From: Pseudorhodoferax sp032153935
GTDB taxonomy: Bacteria > Pseudomonadota > Gammaproteobacteria > Burkholderiales > Burkholderiaceae_C
NCBI RefSeq assembly: GCF_964253035.1
Contig: NZ_CAXUQL020000001.1
Span: 4,650,001 to 4,714,000 of the forward strand
DNA length: 64,000 nucleotides
Direction: 5' to 3'
Made by a program: the position numbers and the translations under genes. The notes beneath the pieces were generated by a model. The model had not been told where the DNA came from, did no database searches, and saw only the letters and a list, made by a program, of their open reading frames with translations. Positions within the stretch are counted from its first letter, which is position 1. Each line of letters begins with the position of its first letter. Positions 23,291-32,259 of this stretch are shown in pieces.

Positions 23291-23821
23291 ATGCTGTACG
23301 AGATCAAGGTACTCAAGGCGCCGTGGCCGGCCGGCGCGAAGGTCGGCGACGTGGTGGACATGCCCTACCTGCCCACCTGGGCGCAGGGCAAGTGCTCGGT
23401 CGCGCAAGATGGCGCCGAGGCCACCATCGAGTTCGTCGAGCCCGTGGCGGCCGATGGCGTGAACCGCCCGCTGACCGGCGATGGCTCTGGCCAGGCCCTG
23501 CCGTCGATCGAGTCCATCAGCGCCGAGCTGGAGCGCGCGCGCGGCGAGGTCGCCGCCGCCCACGACCAGGCCCGCGTGCTGCGCGAGCAGTTCGACGCGT
23601 CCTTCGACGCGGCCGAGAACGACCGGCGCAAGGCCGAAGCAGAAGCCGAGGGGCTGCGCGCACGCCTGCAGCAAGCCGAGGCGCACGCCGCCGCCCTGCA
23701 GGCAAAGCTCGATGCGGCCGAGACCGACGAAGGCAGGGCCGCCGCCGCGGTGAAGGCTGCCGATGAGCAGGCCGCCAGCGAGCGCGCTGCATCCGAGGCA
23801 AAGGCCAAGGGCAAGAAGTGA
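23291..23821 (+). CDS. Coiled-coil structural protein
   Basis: 176 aa. A short beta domain (LYEIKVLKAPWPAGAKVGDV) is followed by a coiled coil over residues 80-176 rich in Ala/Glu/Arg. Downstream of the capsid gene it may be a head-associated protein. No family recognised. Confidence 0.65.
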   Translation: MLYEIKVLKAPWPAGAKVGDVVDMPYLPTWAQGKCSVAQDGAEATIEFVEPVAADGVNRPLTGDGSGQALPSIESISAELERARGEVAAAHDQARVLREQFDASFDAAENDRRKAEAEAEGLRARLQQAEAHAAALQAKLDAAETDEGRAAAAVKAADEQAASERAASEAKAKGKK

Positions 23822-24186
23822 TCACGAGCACGCAGGCGCAGCAGTACCTGGACCAGGCACTCGGCGTCAGCGTGCCGTCCTTCATTGTCGATGCCGCCGT
23901 CGCCAAGGTGGCTGCGGCAGAGCAGGCCATGGTGGACGCCGGCTACAGCGCTCACACGCAGCTGCTGGTGCAGACCTATGCAGTCGCGCTCATCGCCTCG
24001 GCCGGTGCGCCGCGCCGCATCCAGTCCCAGGGGGCGCCCTCCGGCGCGTCCCGCTCGTTCAAGAACGACGACGGCGCGCTGACCCAGTTGCGCCGCTCGC
24101 TTGCCAGCCTGGACACCGCGGGCACCGTCGCCGACTTGATCGGCCCGGACCCCGCATCCAACACCCTTTTCATGGTCGTTTGCTGA
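23818..24186 (+). CDS. Head-tail connector (head completion) protein
   Basis: 122 aa, GTG start overlapping the previous stop. Mostly helical (AQQYLDQALGVSVPSFIVDAA, TQLLVQTYAVALIASA) with a C-terminal strand, like gp6/gp15-type adaptor proteins. Position directly after the head genes supports it. Confidence 0.6.
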   Translation: MITSTQAQQYLDQALGVSVPSFIVDAAVAKVAAAEQAMVDAGYSAHTQLLVQTYAVALIASAGAPRRIQSQGAPSGASRSFKNDDGALTQLRRSLASLDTAGTVADLIGPDPASNTLFMVVC

Positions 24187-24204
24187 CGGCCACCGGAGAA
24201 CTCA

Positions 24205-24786
24205 ATGCCGATTCTTAGCGCAGGCGCCCACGCAGACGTGGTGCTGGCCGTCGGGGAGGTGCTGCGCGTCAGTGCGGCCGGCGTGGCCACCGTCGCCTCT
24301 TCGTACGGCGCCCCCGCCGGCACCACGACGGTGACGGCCAACACCCAGGACTTCGGCCCGTACTCGGTCCCGGCCAAGCTCGCGCTGACGGCTGTCAGCG
24401 GCACCTGCAACTACTCGATGCCGGGGCAGGTGCCCGTCACCTACGACCCGTCCACTGGCGAATTCAACGCACCAATCGCCTCGGGGGTCAAAGTGCAACC
24501 CATCCGTTCTGGCCCCTCGACACTCGTGCAGGCAGACGCAGGCACGGTCGTCCCCGTCTCCGGCGCTGTCGCAATCACCGTCCCGCAGGGCCTGACTGGC
24601 TTCGGCGCGCAGATCCTGCGACACGACGCTGCCACGCTCACGGTGCAGCCGGCGGCCGGCGTCACGCTGTACCACGGCGGCGTCTCGGTCTCGTCGTTGA
24701 GCGTCGCCGCCAAGGGCGACTGGATCCTGCTGATGCCTGGCGCCGTGGCGAACGAGTACTACCTGTCTCGCTACACGGGGGCCTGA
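24205..24786 (+). CDS. Hypothetical structural protein, beta-rich
   Basis: 193 aa made of short strands (GEVLRVSAAGVATVASSY, GVTLYHGGVSVSSLSVAAKG). Ala/Gly/Val-rich and without Cys clusters. It may be a head or neck decoration protein. No family recognised. Confidence 0.6.
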   Translation: MPILSAGAHADVVLAVGEVLRVSAAGVATVASSYGAPAGTTTVTANTQDFGPYSVPAKLALTAVSGTCNYSMPGQVPVTYDPSTGEFNAPIASGVKVQPIRSGPSTLVQADAGTVVPVSGAVAITVPQGLTGFGAQILRHDAATLTVQPAAGVTLYHGGVSVSSLSVAAKGDWILLMPGAVANEYYLSRYTGA

Positions 24787-24788
24787 GC

Positions 24789-27605
24789 ATGCTGACGTTT
24801 GATTCCGCGACGACTTCGGCACTAAACGGCGCCACCTCAAAAACACTCTGGTGCGAGCTGCTTGCGTTGAGCCTGGGCGGTTCACGCAAGATGGTGTGTG
24901 CACGAGCTGATAGCGGCGACCCGTTCAACACATCGAATGCGACTCGGCAAGTGTTCCGAGATCTGGATCTATCGGGCGCAATCAGCACCGATGGCGCGTT
25001 CATTTCGAACTTCGGTTCAACACGCAATGCGCGCGTGAAGCTCGCGACTGACCTTTCCACGGGAGTGGCTGCACTCCGAATCACTAACACCGACGGAAGC
25101 CGCTGGATCCAGGGATCTCTCGGCCTGCCTGGCTCTGGCGCCGATTTCATTCTGGGAGCGAATCCGACCGCTTCGAGTGGGGAGTCCATTTCGGCAGCCG
25201 TCTTGCCTCCGCAGACTCTCGCGAGTGGCTTGGGGCCGGCGGCACCTGAGTGGCATGCGCGCACGCCAAAAACTGTGGTACTGGAATCCTACGCCTCAGG
25301 TGTCTGGACCGAGGTGGATCGAGTCGATTTCACCGAGCGACAGAAGGACGTGTCGCTGTCCCACCAGTTTCTCGGCGGGCAGATCGGCGACGTAGCATGG
25401 TGGATTCCGTCTCGCTCGATGCGGCTGGACGGCCCCGATGGGGAGGCGCACTGGTTCTTCCCGCAGCTGTTCAGGCACGACGCAAGCTGCGGACGGTCGG
25501 GCGCTCGCCCGTACGAAACGATTTGGGTCAGCGCGCGGCCGGTGGATGAGCAAGCCGGGGACTGGAACACGTTCCCCGCCATGGGCACGGGCCCTCAGAG
25601 TGGCGGCACGATTGTCTACGACAAAGAAAATCCGCGGCACTCCACCATTCCGCTCAACTTCCGGCTTCGCTACTTGAACACCGCAGGCGTCGAAGAGGGT
25701 CGCTCCGACTGGCCCGATCTCACGGGCGCGTATCCACAAGGGCGGCCGATCAACGATCGTACGGCAGTTCAGAACCAGTTCTACAACCCAGCAACAGGCG
25801 GGAAGGCCGCTCTTACCGTCGTGACGCCACCCGCTGTTCCGGACGGCACCGGGCCGGCTTGGGGCGATGCAGGCGTTGTGGTCGAGCCGTTCTGGAACAT
25901 CGCGCAGCCGATCTGGTGGGAAAGCGAAATGCCGGCGGACATGCCTGGCGTGCTGATGAACGGGTTTGCCAGCGATGTCCTGATTCCGCAGGCGCGCTAT
26001 TACTCCACGACGAACCCTGCCGACTACCTGTACGCGCGATACGCGGACCAGATGCTGGGCCTGAATTTCCCTTGGGTGATGACGGAATATCCGCGTAGTC
26101 GTGGCGTACAGACCCACATGACTCCGGCCGACCCGCAATCATCCGATCCGAACAACGTTGGCGACTACCGTGGCTGGGCAATCGGCTATCGAAGCGTGGC
26201 AGGCTGGCGTAATGGTCACGACATCTACCCGGGGCCTGGGGGTCAGCGATTTGACCGTGCAGCCATCCCGCACCAAGTAGCCCTGTTCTTGTCCGACCGC
26301 GATGGCGTGCGCACAGAAGGCGCCGTTCCGAATCGGACCATCGCATGGGAGTTCTGCAAGGGATATGCGAACCTGTCGCGCGCTTTTGTGAAGGACAGGT
26401 TCCTGGGAAGCATTCCGAAGAGCGAAGGCATCGCAGGGGCCTGGAACCTCAAGGCCGCCCACTACGGCTCTGGAAACAAGGCGTACGACAAGCAAATCGA
26501 AATGTGCAAGATTGCCGATGCCAAATACCAGGCAGTGGACTATGCAGGTCGGCATCCCTACAGCTGGCAGCAGCCAGAAGGGATTCACCACGGCTACACC
26601 CAAGCTGGTATTGGTCTTTTGGCCTTCAAAGACATCCGTTTTGCCATCTTGCAGAGGTTCCACTGGGACACGCATTGGATGTCGACGCTCGGCTACTCTG
26701 GCGCATCAGCAAATCCGGCTGGAGAAACCGAAGGCCACTTCGGTACTCGCCAGGGGGCTTGGCGCTTCCAAGCGCATCTGTTCACGTGGCTCTCCGCCGG
26801 TGAGCATCCTTTGCTGCACTCCATGAGCTCCGTGGAGAACCGGTTCCAGACGGAGCTTCAGCTGATCGGGTCGAACATCTGGCAGCCTGCGATGGTCGCC
26901 AACGAGCCGACGCTGTACATGCAAGGCGTCAAACGATTCGGCCAGCCAATGAAGGTGGGGAACAATGTCAACGGTGGCGTGGAGGTTGGTGGCAACAAGG
27001 CGTACTACATGGGCCTCATTGCGTTCCTGATGAAGACATCCGGGATGTGGGACAAGATGAAGGCCAAGTCCCCCGGCTGCGCCAACGGATTGGCGGCCAC
27101 GCTGCACATGCTGGACACCGGCAGCATCGACTGGGTTATGGGGACGGATGCCAAATGGACGGGCTACGTCTTCGCAGGCGACCCCAACGATGAAACCAAC
27201 GACACCGGCACAAACTCAGGCCACATGGTCTGTTCTGCGGACAAGACGACGGGCACGCCCACCGTCGCCGACCTGCCTGCGGATTGGTACGGCGTTCCTG
27301 CCGTGATGTCGCTGAACAACTTGGATGCAGGGTTCTTGAAGACGCAGAACGGCGCGTTCCGCATCACTGACTGGGATCCGCCTGAGCACAACCGAGCAGC
27401 TTGGCCGGCGCTGCGCTTGATGGCCGGCTTCGCCGCGGACTATCCGAAGGCCAATGTGGCCGCAGCCAGGGATCGCTTCGCAGGGTACTACGCTGAACGC
27501 ACCGCCTGGTCGAATGAGTCCACGACGGAGTTCGGGAAGATGTCCCGCAACTGCCGTTCGCGCATCGTTCCGATGGGATTCCCAAATCCGCTTGCAGAGG
27601 TCTAG
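24789..27605 (+). CDS. Large virion-associated protein of unknown function
   Basis: 938 aa. Residues 1-370 are beta-rich with many Trp/Phe (WWIPSRSMRLDGPDGEAHWF). Residues 370-900 contain aromatic, His-rich helical segments (QQPEGIHHGYTQAGIGLLAF, RFHWDTHWMSTLGYSG), a look shared with alpha/alpha-toroid carbohydrate-active proteins, but no catalytic signature can be named. By eye GC is lower than in neighbouring head genes. It is encoded between head and tail modules, where such a long gene is not standard, and is followed 3 nt later by another receptor-like protein. Confidence 0.6.
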   Translation: MLTFDSATTSALNGATSKTLWCELLALSLGGSRKMVCARADSGDPFNTSNATRQVFRDLDLSGAISTDGAFISNFGSTRNARVKLATDLSTGVAALRITNTDGSRWIQGSLGLPGSGADFILGANPTASSGESISAAVLPPQTLASGLGPAAPEWHARTPKTVVLESYASGVWTEVDRVDFTERQKDVSLSHQFLGGQIGDVAWWIPSRSMRLDGPDGEAHWFFPQLFRHDASCGRSGARPYETIWVSARPVDEQAGDWNTFPAMGTGPQSGGTIVYDKENPRHSTIPLNFRLRYLNTAGVEEGRSDWPDLTGAYPQGRPINDRTAVQNQFYNPATGGKAALTVVTPPAVPDGTGPAWGDAGVVVEPFWNIAQPIWWESEMPADMPGVLMNGFASDVLIPQARYYSTTNPADYLYARYADQMLGLNFPWVMTEYPRSRGVQTHMTPADPQSSDPNNVGDYRGWAIGYRSVAGWRNGHDIYPGPGGQRFDRAAIPHQVALFLSDRDGVRTEGAVPNRTIAWEFCKGYANLSRAFVKDRFLGSIPKSEGIAGAWNLKAAHYGSGNKAYDKQIEMCKIADAKYQAVDYAGRHPYSWQQPEGIHHGYTQAGIGLLAFKDIRFAILQRFHWDTHWMSTLGYSGASANPAGETEGHFGTRQGAWRFQAHLFTWLSAGEHPLLHSMSSVENRFQTELQLIGSNIWQPAMVANEPTLYMQGVKRFGQPMKVGNNVNGGVEVGGNKAYYMGLIAFLMKTSGMWDKMKAKSPGCANGLAATLHMLDTGSIDWVMGTDAKWTGYVFAGDPNDETNDTGTNSGHMVCSADKTTGTPTVADLPADWYGVPAVMSLNNLDAGFLKTQNGAFRITDWDPPEHNRAAWPALRLMAGFAADYPKANVAAARDRFAGYYAERTAWSNESTTEFGKMSRNCRSRIVPMGFPNPLAEV

Positions 27606-27608
27606 GCA

Positions 27609-29831
27609 ATGGCAACTATCGCTTTGCACTACGGCGCCGGTCAGGCGTACACAACGTGGCAGGATTTGCGCGCGGCAGCGGTGGCCATCAACCTCGCTGG
27701 AACGGACCAGCAGGGCGAGATCATCCTGCATGAGAGCATCACGATTGCGAACAACACCCTGGACTGGCTGGGTCTTGGGATTGACGCGAACCACTACTGG
27801 CGGATCAAGCCCGCTCCTGGTCTTGGCTGGAAGGATGCGGGGCTGGCCTACAGCAAGCCTGCGACGGGCATCAAGATCACGGCGAATGCCGGTGCATCCA
27901 ATGGCTTCAAGGCATCGAACGGATTTGTTCTGGATGGGCTAATCCTGGAAGGCACGAACACTACGGCCGCGAAGCCGCAGTTCGACGTCGGCCGCACGTC
28001 AGGTACGGACAATGACGTGGCTGGAGTTGAGAACTGCTGGATGGATCTCAACAACGGCGCCAGCTATCCGCTGATGCTGCGGCGTTCGCCCAAGGCCACT
28101 GGGGCACTCCCAACAGTGTTCGCCCGTCGCAACGTGATCGTGGTCAGCGGTGGCACGCAGCCGGCCCTCGTCACTCAGGGCAACCCACTGGTGGAGCGCA
28201 ACACGATTCGTGTACCAACGCCAGCAAGCGTGAACGGAATCCGCGTCATCATCGGTGCAAACAACCATGGCGGATGGTGTCGTGACAACGCAGTGGACGG
28301 TGGAATTCTGGAGGAGCACACGGGCGCGTTCAGCATTGAAGCTGCCGCTGCCACGGCGAGTGTGAACAACCACTACTCAGGCGCTTTCACGAAGACCGGC
28401 ACGGGTGCGGGGTACAACTTGTCTGGCTGGGTCAACGACCTGACTTCCGCGGCGTTCGATGGGACAGGCTACCGCCCTGCATCTGGTGGGGTGCTGGTCG
28501 GCGCTGCAAGTGCGACCGCAGAGAACACGCCGGACATCAACGGGAGCAACAGCGGCATGGACCCGGATGTCGGGGCGATCCAACGCGATGCTGCTGCGCC
28601 GCTGGCCACGGGCTCCATCACCAGTGTGGCAACCAGCGGCCAGCAAGTCTCTGTTAGCGGCACGCAATCGCTAGCGGTATCTGGCTCGGCGTCACTCACA
28701 GGAAGCACGTCTGGTGGCACGGTCCCGCTAACGATTGGCTCCGGCGTTTTCGCCGCGGAGTTTGCGGACGTGCCCCCCGGGAGTTACTCTTGCCAGGTGT
28801 TGCTGTACAACTCGGAAGGCGCCGTGACGTCGGTCACGGGCGGTTCCGTGGTCATCAACGACATCACCGGGACGCCTGAGGGTCCGGCTGTGGACGACGC
28901 GATCCCGCCGCAGATGCAGGGCGCTATCAGCCTGTCAAACCTCACGCAAGACAGCTACACAACTGGCGTGGACGCCGCGACCGATAACGTCGCAGTGACG
29001 GGCTACCGCGTGAGCCAGGACGGAGGATCGACCTGGATCGACAAGGGCACCGCCCGGACGCACAGCCACACCGGCCGCACACCTGGCGCAACGGACCAAG
29101 TCCGCTGGAGTGCGCGCGACGAAGCGGGCAACTGGGCAACGCCGCTGTCTCGTGCGGTGACGCTTGCCGCCGCGCCCGACACGACCCCTCCGGTCATGAC
29201 CGGCAGCATCGCCGTCTCTGCCAAAACCCACAACAGCTACACGCTGACGTGGCAAGCAGCGACGGACGCTGTCGGCGTGACCGGCTACGAGTACAGCCTG
29301 AACGGTGGCACCAGCTACGCGGACGCCGGCGCGGTCTTGACCGTGAACGTCACCGGCCGGGCACCCAGCGCCACCGATCAGGTCCGAGTGCGGGCCTACG
29401 ACGCGGCCGGGAACAAGGCCACGCCGCTGTCCGCGTCGGTGACCCTGGACGCCGCCCCTGACACCCAGGCGCCGGTGATGACGGGCGCGATCGCATCCTC
29501 GCTGGTGACGCAGACCAACTACACGATCGACTGGCCGGCCGCCACGGACAACGTGGCCGTCACCGGCTACGAAGTCAGCCTGAACGGTGGGACGACCTAC
29601 ACCGACAACGGCACGGCTCGCACGCGCGCTGTCACCGGCCGCACCCCTGGCAGCACCGACCAGGTGCGGGTCCGGGCCTACGATGCCGCCGGCAACCGCG
29701 CAACGCCACTCTCGCTCAGCGTGGCACTGCAGACTGGTGGTGGCACGCTTCCTCCGGGGCCTGGCGGGAAGATCGATGGCTTCGCGCCGGCTGCCTTCTT
29801 CCAGATGCTAGCCATGGCGGGGGAGAGCTGA
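27609..29831 (+). CDS. Virion protein with beta-helix-like part and three Ig/FN3-like repeats
   Basis: 740 aa. Residues 1-320 have an Asn/Gly-rich pattern typical of parallel beta helices (IVVSGGTQPALVTQGNPLVE). After a Ser/Thr/Gly stretch, residues about 430-705 are three tandem repeats of about 90 residues sharing YDAAGN.ATPLS and TDNVAVTGY. The short C terminus ends FAPAAFFQMLAMAGES. Such surface-exposed modules bind carbohydrates or decorate the particle. Lies between head and tail genes. Confidence 0.65.
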   Translation: MATIALHYGAGQAYTTWQDLRAAAVAINLAGTDQQGEIILHESITIANNTLDWLGLGIDANHYWRIKPAPGLGWKDAGLAYSKPATGIKITANAGASNGFKASNGFVLDGLILEGTNTTAAKPQFDVGRTSGTDNDVAGVENCWMDLNNGASYPLMLRRSPKATGALPTVFARRNVIVVSGGTQPALVTQGNPLVERNTIRVPTPASVNGIRVIIGANNHGGWCRDNAVDGGILEEHTGAFSIEAAAATASVNNHYSGAFTKTGTGAGYNLSGWVNDLTSAAFDGTGYRPASGGVLVGAASATAENTPDINGSNSGMDPDVGAIQRDAAAPLATGSITSVATSGQQVSVSGTQSLAVSGSASLTGSTSGGTVPLTIGSGVFAAEFADVPPGSYSCQVLLYNSEGAVTSVTGGSVVINDITGTPEGPAVDDAIPPQMQGAISLSNLTQDSYTTGVDAATDNVAVTGYRVSQDGGSTWIDKGTARTHSHTGRTPGATDQVRWSARDEAGNWATPLSRAVTLAAAPDTTPPVMTGSIAVSAKTHNSYTLTWQAATDAVGVTGYEYSLNGGTSYADAGAVLTVNVTGRAPSATDQVRVRAYDAAGNKATPLSASVTLDAAPDTQAPVMTGAIASSLVTQTNYTIDWPAATDNVAVTGYEVSLNGGTTYTDNGTARTRAVTGRTPGSTDQVRVRAYDAAGNRATPLSLSVALQTGGGTLPPGPGGKIDGFAPAAFFQMLAMAGES
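28915..29730 (+). repeat. Three tandem coding repeats, about 270 bp each
   Basis: Each copy encodes one Ig/FN3-like module of the 27609 protein, beginning near 28915, 29180 and 29466. Copies 2 and 3 share long near-identical stretches around YDAAGN, so recombination between them could change repeat number. Confidence 0.75.
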
Positions 29832-29832
29832 T

Positions 29833-30174
29833 TTGAGCGCCGCAGCAAGCTGGTCCTACACGGCCGCGGCTACGCTGTGGCCGTGGCTTGGCCGCGACGA
29901 CTGGAGCGGGGTCGAGCAGTTCGGCCCGCCCCAGGTGTTCGCCTGCGACTACAGCGCCGAGTCGAAGCGCATGACCGACGCGAAGGGCGTCGAGTTCACC
30001 ACGCAGCAGATCCTCTACACCGAGCGCGCGGACATCAAACAGGGCGACCGTGTGCTGATCGGCGAGAGCGCGCTGGCCAGCCCCATCGCTGCCGGCGCGC
30101 TCGAGGTGCGCACCGTCAAGCGCGACGCCGACACCTTCGACCGCGTGGCCGATGATTTTCAGGTCGTGACCTGA
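29833..30174 (+). CDS. Head-tail joining / tail completion protein, TTG start
   Basis: 113 aa. TTG at 29833 follows GGGGGAGAG at proper spacing. Beta-rich (VFACDYSAESKRMTDAKGVE, EVRTVKRDADTFDRVADDF). Placed before the gp10-like gene, it fits the usual neck-protein position. Family not certain. Confidence 0.6.
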   Translation: MSAAASWSYTAAATLWPWLGRDDWSGVEQFGPPQVFACDYSAESKRMTDAKGVEFTTQQILYTERADIKQGDRVLIGESALASPIAAGALEVRTVKRDADTFDRVADDFQVVT

Positions 30175-30524
30175 TGGCCCGGCCGCGCATCACCAACAAC
30201 CTTCCTCGCTTCACTGCGGGCGTACAGATCAAGGCCGCGCGCGGCATGACGCAGGCGCTGGTACTCGGCGCGGCCGAGGCCAGCGTGTTGACGCCGATCG
30301 ACACGAGCACGCTGCTGAATTCGCAGTACCGCAGCGTCGACAAGCAGGGCGCCAAGGTGGTCGGCACGGTGGGTTACACCGCCGAGTACGCAGCCGCGGT
30401 GCACGACCCCGACAACGCGCAGACCTTCCGCCGGCCGTCGGCCGAGAAGGAATTTCTGAAGGAGGGCTTCGAGCGCGCGGAGCCCAACATTCGAGCGGTG
30501 ATTCGAGGCGCGATCAAGACTTAA
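30174..30524 (+). CDS. HK97 gp10-like tail completion protein
   Basis: 116 aa. LTPIDTSTLLNSQYRSVDKQG and VGYTAEYAAAVHDPDNAQTFRRPS followed by EKEFLKEGFERAE match the gp10-type neck protein. It helps join the tail to the head. Confidence 0.8.
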   Translation: MARPRITNNLPRFTAGVQIKAARGMTQALVLGAAEASVLTPIDTSTLLNSQYRSVDKQGAKVVGTVGYTAEYAAAVHDPDNAQTFRRPSAEKEFLKEGFERAEPNIRAVIRGAIKT

Positions 30525-30525
30525 C

Positions 30526-30540
30526 GCCTCCCTAGCATGG
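30526..30540 (+). promoter_or_regulatory. Late-gene start-associated repeat, copy 3
   Basis: GCCTCCCTAGCATGG. TAGCAT ends 6 nt before the ATG at 30545. No Shine-Dalgarno. Confidence 0.65.
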
Positions 30541-30544
30541 CCGC

Positions 30545-30892
30545 ATGAACGCCGCCGATGCCTTGCGAACCTTCGTCACCGACCTCCTGCCGGGCTGGCG
30601 CGTGCAGTTTGGCCGTTGGCGCGACGACGGCGGCGCGCACAACTACGCCGTGATCAAGCCCGTGGGCGGCCTGCCTGCGGAACTGGTGCGCCGGCCCGAG
30701 TTCACGTTGTCGCTGGTCGGCCAGGCGAACGCCGATGCCGCCCAAGTGACGGCAGCAGGGGAATCCGTCATCGAGGCCATGCGCGCCAACAGTGGGGCGC
30801 TTGTCTTCATGCAACCGGGCGAGCCGGTTTTCTTGGCCACCAGCGACGGCCGGCCACTTCTTGAAATCGCCATCTCGGCAATCACCAACTAG
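30545..30892 (+). CDS. Tail terminator-like protein
   Basis: 115 aa with DLLPGWRVQFGRW, FTLSLVGQANADAAQV and EPVFLATSDGRPLLEIAI, the alpha/beta plan of tail terminators. It is immediately upstream of the tail tube gene, its usual place. Confidence 0.65.
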   Translation: MNAADALRTFVTDLLPGWRVQFGRWRDDGGAHNYAVIKPVGGLPAELVRRPEFTLSLVGQANADAAQVTAAGESVIEAMRANSGALVFMQPGEPVFLATSDGRPLLEIAISAITN

Positions 30893-30900
30893 GAGTCACC

Positions 30901-31353
30901 ATGGGTGCACATGTGGGGCGCGACGTACTCGTCGAATTCGCCATCGCTGACGAGGATGCCAACCCGGCATCGCTGAACTTCATCAACCTCGGCATGATGC
31001 GCGGCAAGTCCATGAAGACGAGCTGGGACACCGCCGACACCACGGCGGACGACTCGCCGAACTTCACCAAGACCTCGCTGGTGACGTTCAAGAATGTCGA
31101 GTTCTCGGGCGACGGCGTCAGCTACGACGACGCCGTGTTCAACCAGGAGGCCTTGGAGGCGCACGTCGTCAGCCCGGGCCCCGCCACGGCCAACCAGCCC
31201 AAGGTCTGGTTCCGCCTGACCTACCCGAGCGGCAAGAAGTACGAGGGCCCGTTCATCGTGTCCGAGTGGTCCAACGACAGCCCGTACGCCGATGCCGCCA
31301 CCTGGAGCATCACGGCCGCCAGCAATGGCGACGTTGTCCTCACCCCAGCCTAA
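30901..31353 (+). CDS. Major tail tube protein
   Basis: 150 aa. GAHVGRDVLVEFAIADEDAN, FINLGMMRGKSMKTSWDTAD and PFIVSEWSNDSPYADAATWS follow the tail tube fold. It polymerises around the tape measure. Confidence 0.8.
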   Translation: MGAHVGRDVLVEFAIADEDANPASLNFINLGMMRGKSMKTSWDTADTTADDSPNFTKTSLVTFKNVEFSGDGVSYDDAVFNQEALEAHVVSPGPATANQPKVWFRLTYPSGKKYEGPFIVSEWSNDSPYADAATWSITAASNGDVVLTPA

Positions 31354-31365
31354 GGAGCCTGAATC

Positions 31366-31710
31366 ATGGCAGCCATTTCCTCCATCGACGCTGGCCAGGT
31401 CGGCCCGTTCGCCGCCGCCATTGCGACCCTGTCGGCCGACGACACGATCACGATCAATCCCAAGAAGAAGCAGCTGCTGGTGCTGACCAACACCACGGGC
31501 GGCTCGCTGACGGCTACCATCGACGGCACCCTCGGCACGACCGTCAGCGTGCCCGGCGTGGGCTCGGTGGACGTGTCCGCAGGCAAGGCCATCGTGGTCT
31601 CCGCCGGCCTGAGCGTGGCCGTGATGCTGAACACGATCAGCGCCTACTGCCAAGGGGTGGTGCACATCACCGGTGCGGCGACGCTCAAGGCTCAGCTGTT
31701 CGACATCTGA
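31366..31710 (+). CDS. Small beta-rich virion protein after the tail tube
   Basis: 114 aa. Repeated strands (DDTITINPKKKQLLVLTNTT, VSVPGVGSVDVSAGKAIVVS) suggest a decoration protein. AAGGAG is present before the ATG. Function unknown. Confidence 0.6.
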   Translation: MAAISSIDAGQVGPFAAAIATLSADDTITINPKKKQLLVLTNTTGGSLTATIDGTLGTTVSVPGVGSVDVSAGKAIVVSAGLSVAVMLNTISAYCQGVVHITGAATLKAQLFDI

Positions 31711-31713
31711 TCC

Positions 31714-32259
31714 ATGCTAGTCGAGTGCGGGTTTGTTCGCGCGTGCACCCACGACGGCCTTGAATTCACGTTCAAGCCGTCGTTCCGGCGCATCTCCGAA
31801 CTGGGCGACCCGCAGGCAATAGTGGCCACGTACGCGGGCCTTTTCGGTCCGCGCGCAGAGCTGGAGGCGGCATTCGTGTTGGCCTGCCTGTGCGAGCAGG
31901 AGGATCCGACGCCCTTGATCGGCTGGGTCGATGACCACGGCCAGCATGCCGGCGCGATGCCCGCGGCCGAGCAGATCCTGATCGCCCGTCACCTCATGCA
32001 ACACGGCATCGCCGGCAAGGCCCGGCCCGGCAAGGGCGACGGCAAGTTCTCCGACCGCTTCGACTGCGCCGAGTACATCAGCGCCGCGCGCGTGCACCTG
32101 GGCCTGTCCAGCGCTGATGCGGAGTCGCTGAGCATGACCGAGTTCCAGATCATGGTGGCCATGAAGTTTCCCAACCAGGGGAGCAAGGATCGTGATGTCC
32201 CCAGCCGCGAAGAGTACGACGCAGCCATGAAGGCCCATCAGGAGCGCAGCCGTGTCTGA
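31714..32259 (+). CDS. Tail assembly chaperone-like protein
   Basis: 181 aa. TFKPSFRRISELGDPQAIVA and EYISAARVHLGLSSADAESL, between tube and tape measure, fit the chaperone slot. No frameshift partner was identified. The stop overlaps the tape measure GTG by 8 nt. Confidence 0.7.
   Translation: MLVECGFVRACTHDGLEFTFKPSFRRISELGDPQAIVATYAGLFGPRAELEAAFVLACLCEQEDPTPLIGWVDDHGQHAGAMPAAEQILIARHLMQHGIAGKARPGKGDGKFSDRFDCAEYISAARVHLGLSSADAESLSMTEFQIMVAMKFPNQGSKDRDVPSREEYDAAMKAHQERSRV

Noticed and set aside
25395..25402. TAGCATGG inside the 938-aa gene
   Set aside because: Lacks the CTCC part and no start follows.
31712..31720. CCATGCTAG, an inverted copy of CTAGCATGG at the tail chaperone start
   Set aside because: Reverse orientation and without the TCC part; not counted as a copy.
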